A stretch of DNA of 64,000 bases from DGNJ01 sp002388905 (GTDB lineage Bacteria > Pseudomonadota > Gammaproteobacteria > Pseudomonadales > Porticoccaceae), in the NCBI GenBank assembly GCA_036843405.1, contig DAITSJ010000009.1, forward strand, positions 1 through 64,000, read 5' to 3'. Positions 46,945 through 55,662 of the stretch are shown in pieces. Numbering within the stretch: the first letter of the stretch is position 1; every line of letters starts with the position of its first letter. Position numbers and translations under genes: made by a program. The notes beneath the pieces are model-generated. The model searched no databases, was not told the DNA's origin, and saw nothing but the letters and a program-made list of their open reading frames with translations.

Positions 46945-48615
46945 GTGGAGAAAGATGTAATCGTTGTGGGCTCCGGTGGCGCGGGCCTGACCGCTGCGAT
47001 CACCGCCGCCATTGGCGGGCTGGATGTGCTGCTGATCGAGAAGAGCGAGTATTTTGGTGGCGCCACGGCGCTTTCCGGCGGCGGTATATGGATACCGGGC
47101 AACAGCCTGGCCAAAAAGGAAGGCATAGATGACAGCCCCGATGCCGCCGCCCGTTATATTCAGGGACTGGTGGGGGATATCGTGCGCAAGGATGTCCTGG
47201 ACGCCTATGTACATAACGCCGCGCCCATGCTCGATTTCATGCTTGCCAATACCGAGGCGGATTTTTCGCTTCATCACAACGAGCCCGACTATTACCAGGA
47301 AATCGACGGCGCGGCCATGGACGGCCGCCTGCTGGATCCCGTTGACTATGACGGCAGGAAGCTGGGCGATACCCTCGGCCACTTGAGGCCGCCGTTGAAG
47401 GAATTCAATGCGCCCCTGGGTTTTATGATCAACTTCGAGGATATTCCTCACCTGATGAATGCGGGCAAATCGGCGAAATCCACGCTCCATGTGCTCAAGC
47501 TTGCCGGCCGCTATGCCATGGATCGTCTGCGCTATCCCCGGGGCACCCGGCTCACCATGGGGAATGCCCTGGTGGCGAGACTGATCCAGTCGGCGCGCAA
47601 AGCGGGCGTCGAATTGTGGCACTCCGCCCCCATGAAGGAACTGGTCGCCGAAAACGGCCGCGTCGTCGGCGTTGAAGTGGAGCGCAACGGCAAGGTCGAA
47701 ACCATCCGCGCCCGGCGCGGCGTCGTCCTGGCCACGGGCGGCTTCTCCGCGAGCCGGGAAATGCGCCGAAAATACTTCCCTTACCCGGACGAGCACGTCA
47801 CCCTCATGCCGGACAGCAATACCGGTGATGGCCTGAAAAACGCCCAGCTCCTGGGCGCGGAACTGGAAACCGGCAATCATGCCAATGCCGCCTATAATGT
47901 GGTATCGGTGCTCGAAAAACCGGACGGGACCCTGGGCAAGTACCCCCATGTCTTTCTCGACCGGCCCAAACCGGGCTGTATCGGTGTCAACAGGGAGGGC
48001 AAGCGGTTCGGCAACGAGGCTGCCGCGAACTACTTCAAGGCCATGCACGACACCGGTTCCGTGCCGGCGTACCTTGTCTGTGACCACCCGTTCATCAAGA
48101 AGTACGGTCTGGGTCTGGTCTACCCCGGCGGTGTCGGCCTCAATAAAATGCTCAAGATCGGCTATGTCACCCGCGGCGCGACGCTTAAGGAGCTCGCCGA
48201 AAAGATCGGTGTCGACCCGGAGGGGCTGGAAGCCACAGTGGCGCAATACAACCGCTATGCCGAGGATGGGGTGGACCCGGATTTTCACAAGGGTGAAAGC
48301 CCGGCGGATATTGCCCTTGGCGATCCGGAACACAAACCCAACCCCTGTCTGGGCAGGGTGGCGCAGGGACCCTTTTATGCGGTTACCATTTACCCCGGCG
48401 ACGGTTCGTCGACCCTGGGCCTGAAGGTGGATGCCGCGACTCATGTGCTGGACAAGGAGGATCAACCGATACCCGGCCTGTACGCCTGTGGCCTCGACAT
48501 GAACGTGCTCTGGCGGGGCCGGGAGCCGGCCCACGGCTCCTACAACGGGCTCAGTATGACGTTCGGCTATGTGGCGGCCAGGCAACTGCTGGAGCAATCG
48601 GGCCAGAGCCAGTAA
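46945..48615 (+). CDS. 3-ketosteroid delta1-dehydrogenase-like flavoprotein
   Basis: 556 residues starting at GTG 46945, chosen because GAGGAGGGG precedes it by a good distance. Seen: FAD motif VVGSGGAGLTAAITAA (residues 6-20), the interdomain ATGGFSASREMRRKYFP, and a C-terminal YPGDGSSTLGLKVDAAT. The Tyr and Gly four residues apart in YPGDG match the Tyr487/Gly491 catalytic pair of Rhodococcus KstD1, which helps enolise the 3-ketone. The GLYACGLDMNV FAD-loop follows. So it is likely to desaturate a cyclic ketone. Last gene of the operon; a strong terminator follows. Confidence 0.82.
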   Translation: MEKDVIVVGSGGAGLTAAITAAIGGLDVLLIEKSEYFGGATALSGGGIWIPGNSLAKKEGIDDSPDAAARYIQGLVGDIVRKDVLDAYVHNAAPMLDFMLANTEADFSLHHNEPDYYQEIDGAAMDGRLLDPVDYDGRKLGDTLGHLRPPLKEFNAPLGFMINFEDIPHLMNAGKSAKSTLHVLKLAGRYAMDRLRYPRGTRLTMGNALVARLIQSARKAGVELWHSAPMKELVAENGRVVGVEVERNGKVETIRARRGVVLATGGFSASREMRRKYFPYPDEHVTLMPDSNTGDGLKNAQLLGAELETGNHANAAYNVVSVLEKPDGTLGKYPHVFLDRPKPGCIGVNREGKRFGNEAAANYFKAMHDTGSVPAYLVCDHPFIKKYGLGLVYPGGVGLNKMLKIGYVTRGATLKELAEKIGVDPEGLEATVAQYNRYAEDGVDPDFHKGESPADIALGDPEHKPNPCLGRVAQGPFYAVTIYPGDGSSTLGLKVDAATHVLDKEDQPIPGLYACGLDMNVLWRGREPAHGSYNGLSMTFGYVAARQLLEQSGQSQ

Positions 48616-48656
48616 GGCGGGACTGGGAGCAAGGTCTCCGGAGTTTTCCGGGACAT

Positions 48657-48686
48657 AAAAAACCCGGCAAATTTGCCGGGTTTTTT
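48657..48686. terminator. Bidirectional intrinsic terminator
   Basis: Perfect 30-bp palindrome: AAAAAACCCGGCAAA and its complement. It gives a GC stem flanked by A and T runs, so it works on both strands. It lies between the convergent KstD-like (ends 48615) and P450 (ends 48705) genes. Confidence 0.9.
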
Positions 48687-48704
48687 GTGCTTGCTTGCCG
48701 GTGG

Positions 48705-49925
48705 TCAGGCATCCCAGACCAGAGGCAGTTCCTGGATGTGCATGACGTTGCTCATCAGGTAGGGGACCTCAAATCCGGGCTTGAGCCGGAACTCGGGCAG
48801 CTCTGTCAGCATGTCCTTCATGGCCACCTTCAACTCGCGCCGGGCCAGGTGGGCACCCAGGCAGCGGTGAATGCCGTGGCCGAAGCTCAGGTGGACGGGA
48901 CGCCGGTCCAATCGCACTTCCGTGGGATTGTCGAAGGCTTCCGGGTCATTGGAGCCCAGCGGCGTGGACATGGCAACCCGCTCCCCGGGTTTGATGGTCA
49001 CGCCGTGGATTTTGGTTTCCTTGTTGCAGATCCGGATGGTGGTCACGGCGGCATAGGCACGCATGAACTCCATTACGGCCAGTTCGATTTTTGCCGGATC
49101 TTCGCGCAACTGCTGCTGGTCGTCCAGGTGTGTCGCCAGGTGATGGAAATGGAAACCCAGGTTGGCGGTGACAGTGTCGAGGCCGCCGATAAAGAGGTTA
49201 AAGCAGTGGCCGAAGACTTCCTCCTTCGTCCACTTGCGACCTTCCGCCTCCATGTTCAGGGCATTGGAAATCAAGTCGTCCGTGGGATTTTTCTCGCGCT
49301 TTTCGATCTCTTCCAGCAGGTACTGCTTGAGCGTGATAATGGCGTTGCGGCGATCCTCGGGTATCGACGTATGAAGGAGGTTGTGCTCCCAGCCCAGGAA
49401 TTCGTCCATTCGCTCCACCGGCAGACCCAGGAGATCGAGGACAATGGTAACGGGGAAGGGAATGGCGAAATCCCGGATAAAGTCCACTTCGCCCTTGTCC
49501 TTGAATTTGGCGATCAACTCCTCGGCACGGCCGCTGACCTTGTTTTCCAGCTTGGCCATTTCCTTGGGCGAGAAGACCGGGTCCAGGGCGCGGCGGAAAG
49601 CTGTGTGCTTGGGCGGGTCCAGCTCGGTGGGAATCACATCCCAGCTCTCGCCGATCATGGAGGCGAATTCCGCATTGCCTTTCTTGATAAAGGCGTCGGT
49701 GTTCTCGTACACGGCCTTCAGGTCTTCGGCCCGGGTCAGGACCCAGCCGCCGCCGGGGGGCACGGGGAAGATGTTGGTACCGTAAAATATCGGCGGACCT
49801 TCATGAAGCTTGGGTATGATCTCTTTGTGGGGATTGACGTACCGGATGTCCCGGGTCGTCAGGGGGAACGTCATCGCCAGTTCCGGCGGAACGTGGGACG
49901 GCAAGGGGTAATCCTGGGTGCTCAT
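48705..49925 (-). CDS. Cytochrome P450 (paralogue 2)
   Basis: 406 residues from the ATG at 49925, with GGAGAG upstream; longer starts lack a ribosome site. Seen: SHVPPELAM, I-helix GGLDTVTAN, EFMRAY (ExxR), and heme loop LSFGHGIHRCLGAHLAR with Cys at about 355. It is a soluble class I P450 very similar in all segments to the one at 27086. It is divergent from the TetR gene at 50280, with a TTAAG-type operator between. No ferredoxin or reductase gene is in the window. Confidence 0.93.
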   Translation of the reverse strand: MSTQDYPLPSHVPPELAMTFPLTTRDIRYVNPHKEIIPKLHEGPPIFYGTNIFPVPPGGGWVLTRAEDLKAVYENTDAFIKKGNAEFASMIGESWDVIPTELDPPKHTAFRRALDPVFSPKEMAKLENKVSGRAEELIAKFKDKGEVDFIRDFAIPFPVTIVLDLLGLPVERMDEFLGWEHNLLHTSIPEDRRNAIITLKQYLLEEIEKREKNPTDDLISNALNMEAEGRKWTKEEVFGHCFNLFIGGLDTVTANLGFHFHHLATHLDDQQQLREDPAKIELAVMEFMRAYAAVTTIRICNKETKIHGVTIKPGERVAMSTPLGSNDPEAFDNPTEVRLDRRPVHLSFGHGIHRCLGAHLARRELKVAMKDMLTELPEFRLKPGFEVPYLMSNVMHIQELPLVWDA

Positions 49926-50279
49926 CGCTGAAGTCTCTCCAAAGTGATTCATTGTGGATGGGAGGATCGCCGTGGTCCTGTTGTTAGCATTGTGGCGAAG
50001 CATGGGTTAATGTTTAAGTCATCGCTTAATTCTAACAGGGAGATCATTAACAGGGAAGCACAAGGCACATTGGACCGGCTGTTCTGGCAACCGACGCCGG
50101 TGCGATGAACCCGTTGGAGCCGGCTATTATCCAGCGACCGGCGCCGATGGCATTGGTACCGGCATTTGTTGTGTCGCCGGTCACGTCGGTAGCCATAAGC
50201 GGTGAGCCTGCTGAAATCTCGCGCCGAAACCGTATACTGTCGTTTTTTTAATTCCGCTATCTGAGGTCTGGGGATCGAT
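49926..50279. promoter_or_regulatory. Divergent P450/TetR regulatory region
   Basis: 354 bp without a gene. It contains the TTAAG-type palindrome at 50014-50029. On the minus strand a possible -10 TAGAAT (50034-50029) with a weak -35 TTCCCT 17 bp upstream would put the operator just after the -10 box of the P450 promoter. A GTATACT-like box lies near 50231, closer to the TetR start. Confidence 0.5.
50014..50029. promoter_or_regulatory. TTAAG-type operator
   Basis: TTAAGTCATCGCTTAA, inverted repeat TTAAG-N6-CTTAA. Placed between the P450 and TetR starts and repeated with small changes at 42210, 51103 and 51124. Confidence 0.55.
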
Positions 50280-50978
50280 ATGGCCGCTAAATCAAAGGTT
50301 AAAGGAAAGGCTGCCGACAGGCCGGCAAACCCGGTCAGGGCCGTGAACAAGCATTCCAGGACGGCGCAGCAGATTATGCTTGCCGCCGAGCATCTTTTTG
50401 GCCAACGAGGTATCGACGGCGTTTCCTTACGTGAAATCGCGGCCCGCGCGGGGCAGGGTAATAATTCCGCCGTACAGTATTATTTCGGTACTAAGGAAAA
50501 CCTGGTGCAGTCTGTCTTCGAGATGCGGATGCCGGCGCTGGACGCGGCCCGCGGCCAATGGCTGGAGGAGGTTGAAAACGCCCGCTCCGCGAGCGTCAGG
50601 GATCTTGCCGAGGCGTTGCTGATGCCGATCCTGGATGCTTTCGATCAGCAGGGCCTGGAAAATTTTGCCCATTTCGTGACCCGACTCGCCCACCGGGATA
50701 CCTGGACGCACCCTTCCAGGCGGGCCAGGGAGTTGACCCCCGTCACGGACAGGATTGTTAAACGGCTCGAAGCCGGTCTCGGGTACAGCGAAAATAGCGA
50801 ATTTTTCATGATTCGCCTCCGACTGGCGGTGGACCTGTTTATGGACAGCATCGAGGAGCATAAGCGATTAAAGCGCGGCGGCAGCAATCCCTATAAAAAT
50901 GAACAGGAATTCTGGCGCGATATTATGGTCATGGTGACGGCCATTCTCGAATCCCCCGGCCCGTCACCCAGTCTCTGA
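50280..50978 (+). CDS. TetR-family transcriptional regulator
   Basis: 232 residues. Seen: a basic 25-residue N-terminal tail (AAKSKVKGKAADRPANPVR), then a TetR helix-turn-helix with QIMLAAEHLFGQRGIDGVSLREIAARAGQGNNSAVQYYFGTKENLV near 33-78, and a helical ligand domain. It diverges from the P450 gene and precedes TonB receptor 3. The recurring TTAAG palindrome in its promoter and three other promoters in the window makes it the best candidate for the regulator of the whole regulon. A TetR of this kind would release DNA when a pathway compound binds. Confidence 0.9.
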   Translation: MAAKSKVKGKAADRPANPVRAVNKHSRTAQQIMLAAEHLFGQRGIDGVSLREIAARAGQGNNSAVQYYFGTKENLVQSVFEMRMPALDAARGQWLEEVENARSASVRDLAEALLMPILDAFDQQGLENFAHFVTRLAHRDTWTHPSRRARELTPVTDRIVKRLEAGLGYSENSEFFMIRLRLAVDLFMDSIEEHKRLKRGGSNPYKNEQEFWRDIMVMVTAILESPGPSPSL

Positions 50979-51092
50979 GAACCTACCTGCCTTTCCTTGC
51001 CCGGGTTTCGATAATCCGGATCCTGCCTTCCGTTGTTTGAAGGCGATGGTGCCCTTCCCGTTTTCCCTGGATCCCGGGTTTTCAGACAGTTG

Positions 51093-51122
51093 TTGACAGG
51101 CGTTAAGTCGGCGACTTACTAT
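51093..51122 (+). promoter_or_regulatory. Sigma70-like promoter of TonB receptor 3
   Basis: -35 TTGACA (51093-51098, perfect consensus), 18-bp spacer, -10 TACTAT (51117-51122). The spacer carries the palindrome 51103-51118, so a repressor bound there would block the polymerase. Confidence 0.6.
51103..51118. promoter_or_regulatory. TTAAG-type operator in the promoter spacer
   Basis: TTAAGTCGGCGACTTA; its inner 15 bp (TAAGTCG-G-CGACTTA) form a perfect palindrome. It occupies the -35/-10 spacer. Confidence 0.6.
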
Positions 51123-51123
51123 T

Positions 51124-51141
51124 TTAAGTGAGCTGCCTTAA
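51124..51141. promoter_or_regulatory. Second TTAAG-type palindrome, just after the -10 box
   Basis: TTAAG-TGAGCTGC-CTTAA (N8 spacing), covering the expected transcription start of TonB receptor 3. Confidence 0.45.
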
Positions 51142-51318
51142 TCGGGGGCGCTTACAGACAAAAGACGAGCACCAGCAAACATGCTTTTCCCGCCTGCGGA
51201 CGTGGCGCCAGACGCAGACCCGTCTGGCGGGGCAGTTTGTTCTGATGCCGCTAGACGCATCATTTTTATAATTACTTTTATCCAAAAACAATGTTTGACG
51301 AAGAACTAGGGGAGTCCC

Positions 51319-53742
51319 ATGAAAAAAGTATCCATGTTCAGGCCTCTGGCCGTGAGTTCCTGTGCGGCGGTATTGCTCGCCCCGTCGGCCGGCGTTACCG
51401 CCCAGGAAGCGGCTGACAGTCGCGCTCTGCAGGAAATCACCGTTACCGCCCGCCGTACCCAGGAGAGTATGCAGTCGGTGCCCATCTCGGTGACGGCTTT
51501 CGACAGCCAGTTGCTAAGGGAAAGCACCATCACCACACCGGAAGATATCCAGCTCAGTACGCCCGGCGTATTCCTGTCCGGTTCCGGCGGTCGCCAGAAT
51601 GTGCTCTATAACATCCGGGGCCAATCCAAGGCCCTTTCCGGCACCAGCTCACCGGCAGTGGTCAGTTATTTTGCCGAGGTGCCCGACCCGGTCTGGGGCA
51701 GCTTCGTGCCCCAGTACGATATGGCCAGTGTGCAGGTGCTCAAAGGCCCCCAGGGAACTCTTTTCGGCCGCAACACCACGGGCGGCGCGCTGCTCTACGA
51801 GCCCAGAAAGCCCGACCATGAGTTTGGCGGCTACGTGATGGGCGCGTACGGCAACTACGACAACACCGAAATCCAGGCAGCGGTCAATATCCCCATTGTC
51901 GAGGGTAAGGCCGCGCTCCGGCTCGCGGCCAATATCCACGACCGGGACGGTTACACTGAAAACCTCTCGTTTTCCGGTGATGACCTGGACGAGGTAAACT
52001 CCGAAGGGTTCCGCGCCTCGCTGCTGCTGGAGCCCACTGATTATCTCAGCAACCTCACCATCTACGATTATCACAAGAGCGATACTGATGGTTTCGGCGA
52101 TATTATCACTGACATCGGTACCGGCTTCACGCTGATGACCCAGTTGGGCCTGCAGGGCCCGGCGCTCCAGCAATTGGCAATCCAGAAAGCCAGGGGGCCC
52201 CGGAAGGGCGAGCCGTCGATTGACACCTATGAATACAACGAGCACCACAGCGTTATCAACCGCACGGAACTCGACATCGGCAACGGTATGCAACTGGTCA
52301 ACATTTTCGGCTATCGGAATGTGGACCTTTCCTATGCCACCAACGTCGATGGTATGCCGACACTGACCGCTGACGGAACGGGAGCATTTCCGGCGGGGTT
52401 CGGAGTCAACTTTATCAACGCCGATCTTAACCAGGCGGTCGAGCAGTTCAGCAATGAATTGCAACTGAAAGGGACGGCCTTTAACGACAGGCTGGACTGG
52501 CTGCTGGGTCTGTTCTGGCTGGAGAGCGAGCCGGATGGCCCCCAGGGCAATAGCGTGGCCTTTGCCCAGATAGTCAATCCGCCGGTGGTTCCGCTAGCCG
52601 GCCCTGCCTATAATTTTATCGAGGAAAAAAGCCAGGCAGTCTTCGCTCACTTTACCTATGACCTGGGCGAATTGGTCAGTGGGCTCGATTTCGAAGTGGG
52701 CCTGCGTTACACCGAGGACGAGATTGAATCCTGCACCGGTATCGGGACAAATACCGCGCCCGGCAAGCCTTTTGCTCCGTCCGATCAGGTGAGCCAGAGC
52801 GACTGCCTCAACGATCGCGCCAATATCGATGGCGCCACACTCAATGAGTCGACCTCGCAGGAATTGACCTGGTCGGTGGGTTTTAACTGGCAGATGACCG
52901 ACGATATCTTCACCTATATTGTCAGCCGTCACGGCTACCGGGCGGGCGGCGTCAACGCACCCACTTTCAGCAACCGGCTGTCGGAGTTCCAGTCCTGGGA
53001 GCCGGAAACCGTTACCGATGTTGAACTGGGCATCCGCGCTGATTGGCGTGTGGGTGAGGTCGATATCCGCAGCAATATTTCCGCTTTTATCGGCGAGTAT
53101 AAGGATGTCCAGACTGTACTCACAGGTGTGCAAACCGCGACAGGCCTTTGTAATCCCGCGGCCAGCCCCAACAACCCCCCGGGTGTGTCCCCGGATGGTG
53201 ACTGTATCACCAGCAACGATCCGGCAGGCGGCACGTTGCTGGTGAACCTGGGCGAATCGGAAGTCTCCGGTGTCGATATGTCGTTTATCATCGCGCCGAC
53301 GGCGAACCTGACCATGAATCTGGGCGCCAGTTTCCTGGATCCGGACACCAAGGAGTTTGATCCGCCCGGTCCGCTGGCACCTTATGTGGGCGCAAGCGGC
53401 ATCCCCTTTAACTTTACCGCTGAAAAAACGGCAGTGGCCGGAATCCGCTACGCCTATCCCATGGATCAGTTTGCCGAAGAAATCGTGTTCAACGTTGATT
53501 ACTACTGGACCGATGACCTTTTGAAAGGCGACATCAAGCTGCCGTCTTATGAAGTGACCAACGCCAGGGTCGATATTAACGATATCAACCGTGCCGGTAT
53601 CGATCTGAGCTTCTTCGTTCGCAACGCCTTCGACAAGGACTACATTGCCACCAACATGGCCAGCGGCAATTTCCTGGGACTCGAGTCTTCCCTGTTCGGG
53701 CCTCCCCGGTTGTACGGTGCCGAGTTGCGCTATCGCTTCTAG
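51319..53742 (+). CDS. TonB-dependent receptor 3
   Basis: 807 residues. Seen: signal peptide ending near VTAQE (about residue 30), TonB box LQEITVTARR, plug motif LKGPQGTLFGRNTTGGALLYEPRKP, and a barrel ending in RYRF. Two cysteine pairs (about residues 473-493 and 611-629 in loop regions) may form disulfides outside the cell. It has a strong promoter with two probable operators, so its expression is tightly controlled. It is separated from the following SDR operon by 127 bp and a GC-rich hairpin. Confidence 0.93.
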   Translation: MKKVSMFRPLAVSSCAAVLLAPSAGVTAQEAADSRALQEITVTARRTQESMQSVPISVTAFDSQLLRESTITTPEDIQLSTPGVFLSGSGGRQNVLYNIRGQSKALSGTSSPAVVSYFAEVPDPVWGSFVPQYDMASVQVLKGPQGTLFGRNTTGGALLYEPRKPDHEFGGYVMGAYGNYDNTEIQAAVNIPIVEGKAALRLAANIHDRDGYTENLSFSGDDLDEVNSEGFRASLLLEPTDYLSNLTIYDYHKSDTDGFGDIITDIGTGFTLMTQLGLQGPALQQLAIQKARGPRKGEPSIDTYEYNEHHSVINRTELDIGNGMQLVNIFGYRNVDLSYATNVDGMPTLTADGTGAFPAGFGVNFINADLNQAVEQFSNELQLKGTAFNDRLDWLLGLFWLESEPDGPQGNSVAFAQIVNPPVVPLAGPAYNFIEEKSQAVFAHFTYDLGELVSGLDFEVGLRYTEDEIESCTGIGTNTAPGKPFAPSDQVSQSDCLNDRANIDGATLNESTSQELTWSVGFNWQMTDDIFTYIVSRHGYRAGGVNAPTFSNRLSEFQSWEPETVTDVELGIRADWRVGEVDIRSNISAFIGEYKDVQTVLTGVQTATGLCNPAASPNNPPGVSPDGDCITSNDPAGGTLLVNLGESEVSGVDMSFIIAPTANLTMNLGASFLDPDTKEFDPPGPLAPYVGASGIPFNFTAEKTAVAGIRYAYPMDQFAEEIVFNVDYYWTDDLLKGDIKLPSYEVTNARVDINDINRAGIDLSFFVRNAFDKDYIATNMASGNFLGLESSLFGPPRLYGAELRYRF

Positions 53743-53752
53743 TGAACGAAGG

Positions 53753-53783
53753 TCGCCCGGGCAGTGAAACCCTGTCCGGGCGA
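53753..53783 (+). terminator. GC-rich hairpin after TonB receptor 3
   Basis: TCGCCCGGGCAG, 7-base loop, CTGTCCGGGCGA (one mismatch), 10 bp after the stop. No T run follows, so it is a weak terminator or an mRNA 3' end stabiliser. Confidence 0.45.
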
Positions 53784-53869
53784 TCCACCTCCGGGCATCG
53801 ATAAATACAACGTCTGCCGGCTTGTGCGGTGGGTGGTTTTATACAGAACAGATTGAAGAGCGATAATCT

Positions 53870-54661
53870 ATGAAACGTCTTGAAGGAAAGGTTGCCATCA
53901 TCACCGGCGGCGCCGGCGGCATCGGGTCCGCCACGGCGCGCCGAATGGTTGAGGAGGGCGCCAGGGTTGTTATTGCCGATATCGATGAACAGCACGCCGG
54001 AGAAGTGGCCGGCGAGTTCGGCGATGCCGGTTTTGCGGTGGCTTTTGATGCGGGTGATCCCGCGAGCATAGAAGCGCTTGTGGAAAAATCCGTCAGGCAT
54101 TTCGGGCGCCTGGATATTCTCCACAACAATGCTGCGATTACCGATCCGGAAATCCAGAAGTTTGACCTGACGGCACCGGAGATCCCCCTGGAAATCTGGA
54201 AGGCGACACTGGATGTCAATCTCACCAGCTATCTGGTGGCCTGCAAATATGCCATTCCCCATATGGTCGAAACCGGGGGTGGTGCCATCATCAACACGGC
54301 TTCCGGGTCCGGTATCTTCGGTGATTTGAGCCGCATCGGCTACGGTACCTCCAAGGCCGGCATTATCGTCATGACCAAGTACATCGCCACCCAGCACGGC
54401 CATCAGGGGATTCGCTGCAATGCTATCGCCCCGGGTGTTATCGTGACGCCGGCACTGGAACGAACGGCGGCGGATATCAAGGCCATCGCCCTGCGCCACA
54501 ATGTGGTTAACCGACTGGGCAAGCCCGAGGATATCGCCGCGCTGGCGGCCTTCCTGGCTTCAGAGGAGTCCGGCTATATTACCGGCGAGTGTATTGCCAT
54601 CAACGGCGGTTCCAATATCCACCAGCCTCATTACGCCGATTTTATGGAGCAGGCGAAATAG
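53870..54661 (+). CDS. SDR family oxidoreductase (HxPHY-tail type)
   Basis: 263 residues. Seen: TGGAGGIG near residue 12, NNAAITDPEIQKFD, NTASGSGIFGDLSRIG then YGTSK, and tail INGGSNIHQPHYADFMEQAK. Close paralogue of the SDR at 44003. First gene of the long plus-strand operon to the right edge. The shared HxPHYADF tail may shape the active site or dimer; its role is unknown. Confidence 0.87.
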   Translation: MKRLEGKVAIITGGAGGIGSATARRMVEEGARVVIADIDEQHAGEVAGEFGDAGFAVAFDAGDPASIEALVEKSVRHFGRLDILHNNAAITDPEIQKFDLTAPEIPLEIWKATLDVNLTSYLVACKYAIPHMVETGGGAIINTASGSGIFGDLSRIGYGTSKAGIIVMTKYIATQHGHQGIRCNAIAPGVIVTPALERTAADIKAIALRHNVVNRLGKPEDIAALAAFLASEESGYITGECIAINGGSNIHQPHYADFMEQAK

Positions 54662-54765
54662 GACATCGGCAGCGATCCGACCGATTCGCTTGTTTTGCGG
54701 GGTTCTGGCTTTTGGCCAGTCCCGGGCGCGGCTGAATCCTTGGAGAAGTATCGGAGTACGTTTTT

Positions 54766-55590
54766 ATGAAAGATGAGGAATTCAGGGAGAAATACGGACC
54801 CTGGGCGCTGATCGCCGGCGCCTCCCACGGGGTGGGCACCGAATTTGCCCGCCAGGTGGCGGCCAGGGGCGTCAATTGTATCCTGCTGGCCCGGCGCGAA
54901 TCCGCGCTGAAGGAGGTCCAGGCCGAACTGGAATCCGCTTACGGCGTCCAGACCCACATCATCATTCAGGATCTGTCGGTGCCGGATGCGGCGGCGGGCA
55001 TTGCCGGGCAGGTGGGCGGCCGGGATATCGGCCTCTATATCTATAACGCCGGTGCGCCATCCGCGGCAAAGCCCTATCTCAGGGGCTCCCTCGACGAGTG
55101 GACTGGTCTGTTGCGCCAGAACTGCCAGACGGTGATGGAATTCTGCTATTTGTTTGGCCCTAAACTGATCGAGAGGGGGCGCGGCGGGATGCTGCTGGTG
55201 GGCTCCCAGGCGGCGCTGGGCGGTAACAAACAGTACGCCATGTACACCGCTACCAAGGGTTTTATGGCCAACTTCGGGGAATCGCTCTGGGCGGAATGGA
55301 GCGCCGCGGGTGTCGATGTCCTCAATCTGCTGATTCAGGTGGTGGATTCCCCGACCCTGCGCAAGCAGATGAAGGCGTCGGGCATTGCCAACTGGGACGC
55401 GGAGGATATCGGTGTTCCCAAACCCGCGGATGTGGCCGCCATCGGTCTGCGTGAACTGCCCCATGGCCCGACCTTCGTTCATCCCCAGGACGAACAGGCG
55501 GCGCCGGGCGAAACACCCCTGGGCCAGCGCCGCCGGGAAGAACTGGAAGAGCGGGTTCGTATCACCGCGCCTTTTATCGGCGACGACTGA
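54766..55590 (+). CDS. SDR family oxidoreductase (YGPWA type)
   Basis: 274 residues. Seen: FREKYGPWALIAGASHGVGTEFARQVA, YNAG in place of NNAG, VGSQAALGGNKQYAM then YTATK. Paralogue of the SDR at 38686 in fold, lead-in and charged C-terminal tail (RRREELEERVRITA). Second gene of the operon. Confidence 0.86.
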   Translation: MKDEEFREKYGPWALIAGASHGVGTEFARQVAARGVNCILLARRESALKEVQAELESAYGVQTHIIIQDLSVPDAAAGIAGQVGGRDIGLYIYNAGAPSAAKPYLRGSLDEWTGLLRQNCQTVMEFCYLFGPKLIERGRGGMLLVGSQAALGGNKQYAMYTATKGFMANFGESLWAEWSAAGVDVLNLLIQVVDSPTLRKQMKASGIANWDAEDIGVPKPADVAAIGLRELPHGPTFVHPQDEQAAPGETPLGQRRREELEERVRITAPFIGDD

Positions 55591-55662
55591 CAAACAGTTG
55601 CCTGTCGGGGTAAAAACGCCCGCCGCCCGGAAGGAGGAACCCTTGCAACGGAAAACAGCGCC

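Larger units (their letters stand above)
50979..51318 (+). promoter_or_regulatory. Promoter region of TonB receptor 3
   Basis: 340 bp without a gene. Holds a near-consensus promoter at 51093-51122 with two TTAAG-type palindromes, and a roughly 195-base 5' leader rich in GC stems (for example GACGTGGCGCCAGACGCAGACCCGTCTGGCG near 51199). Confidence 0.6.

Noticed and set aside
46915..48597. 560-codon minus-strand frame opposite the KstD-like gene
   Set aside because: Antisense shadow; the plus strand shows the FAD motif and KstD active-site pair.
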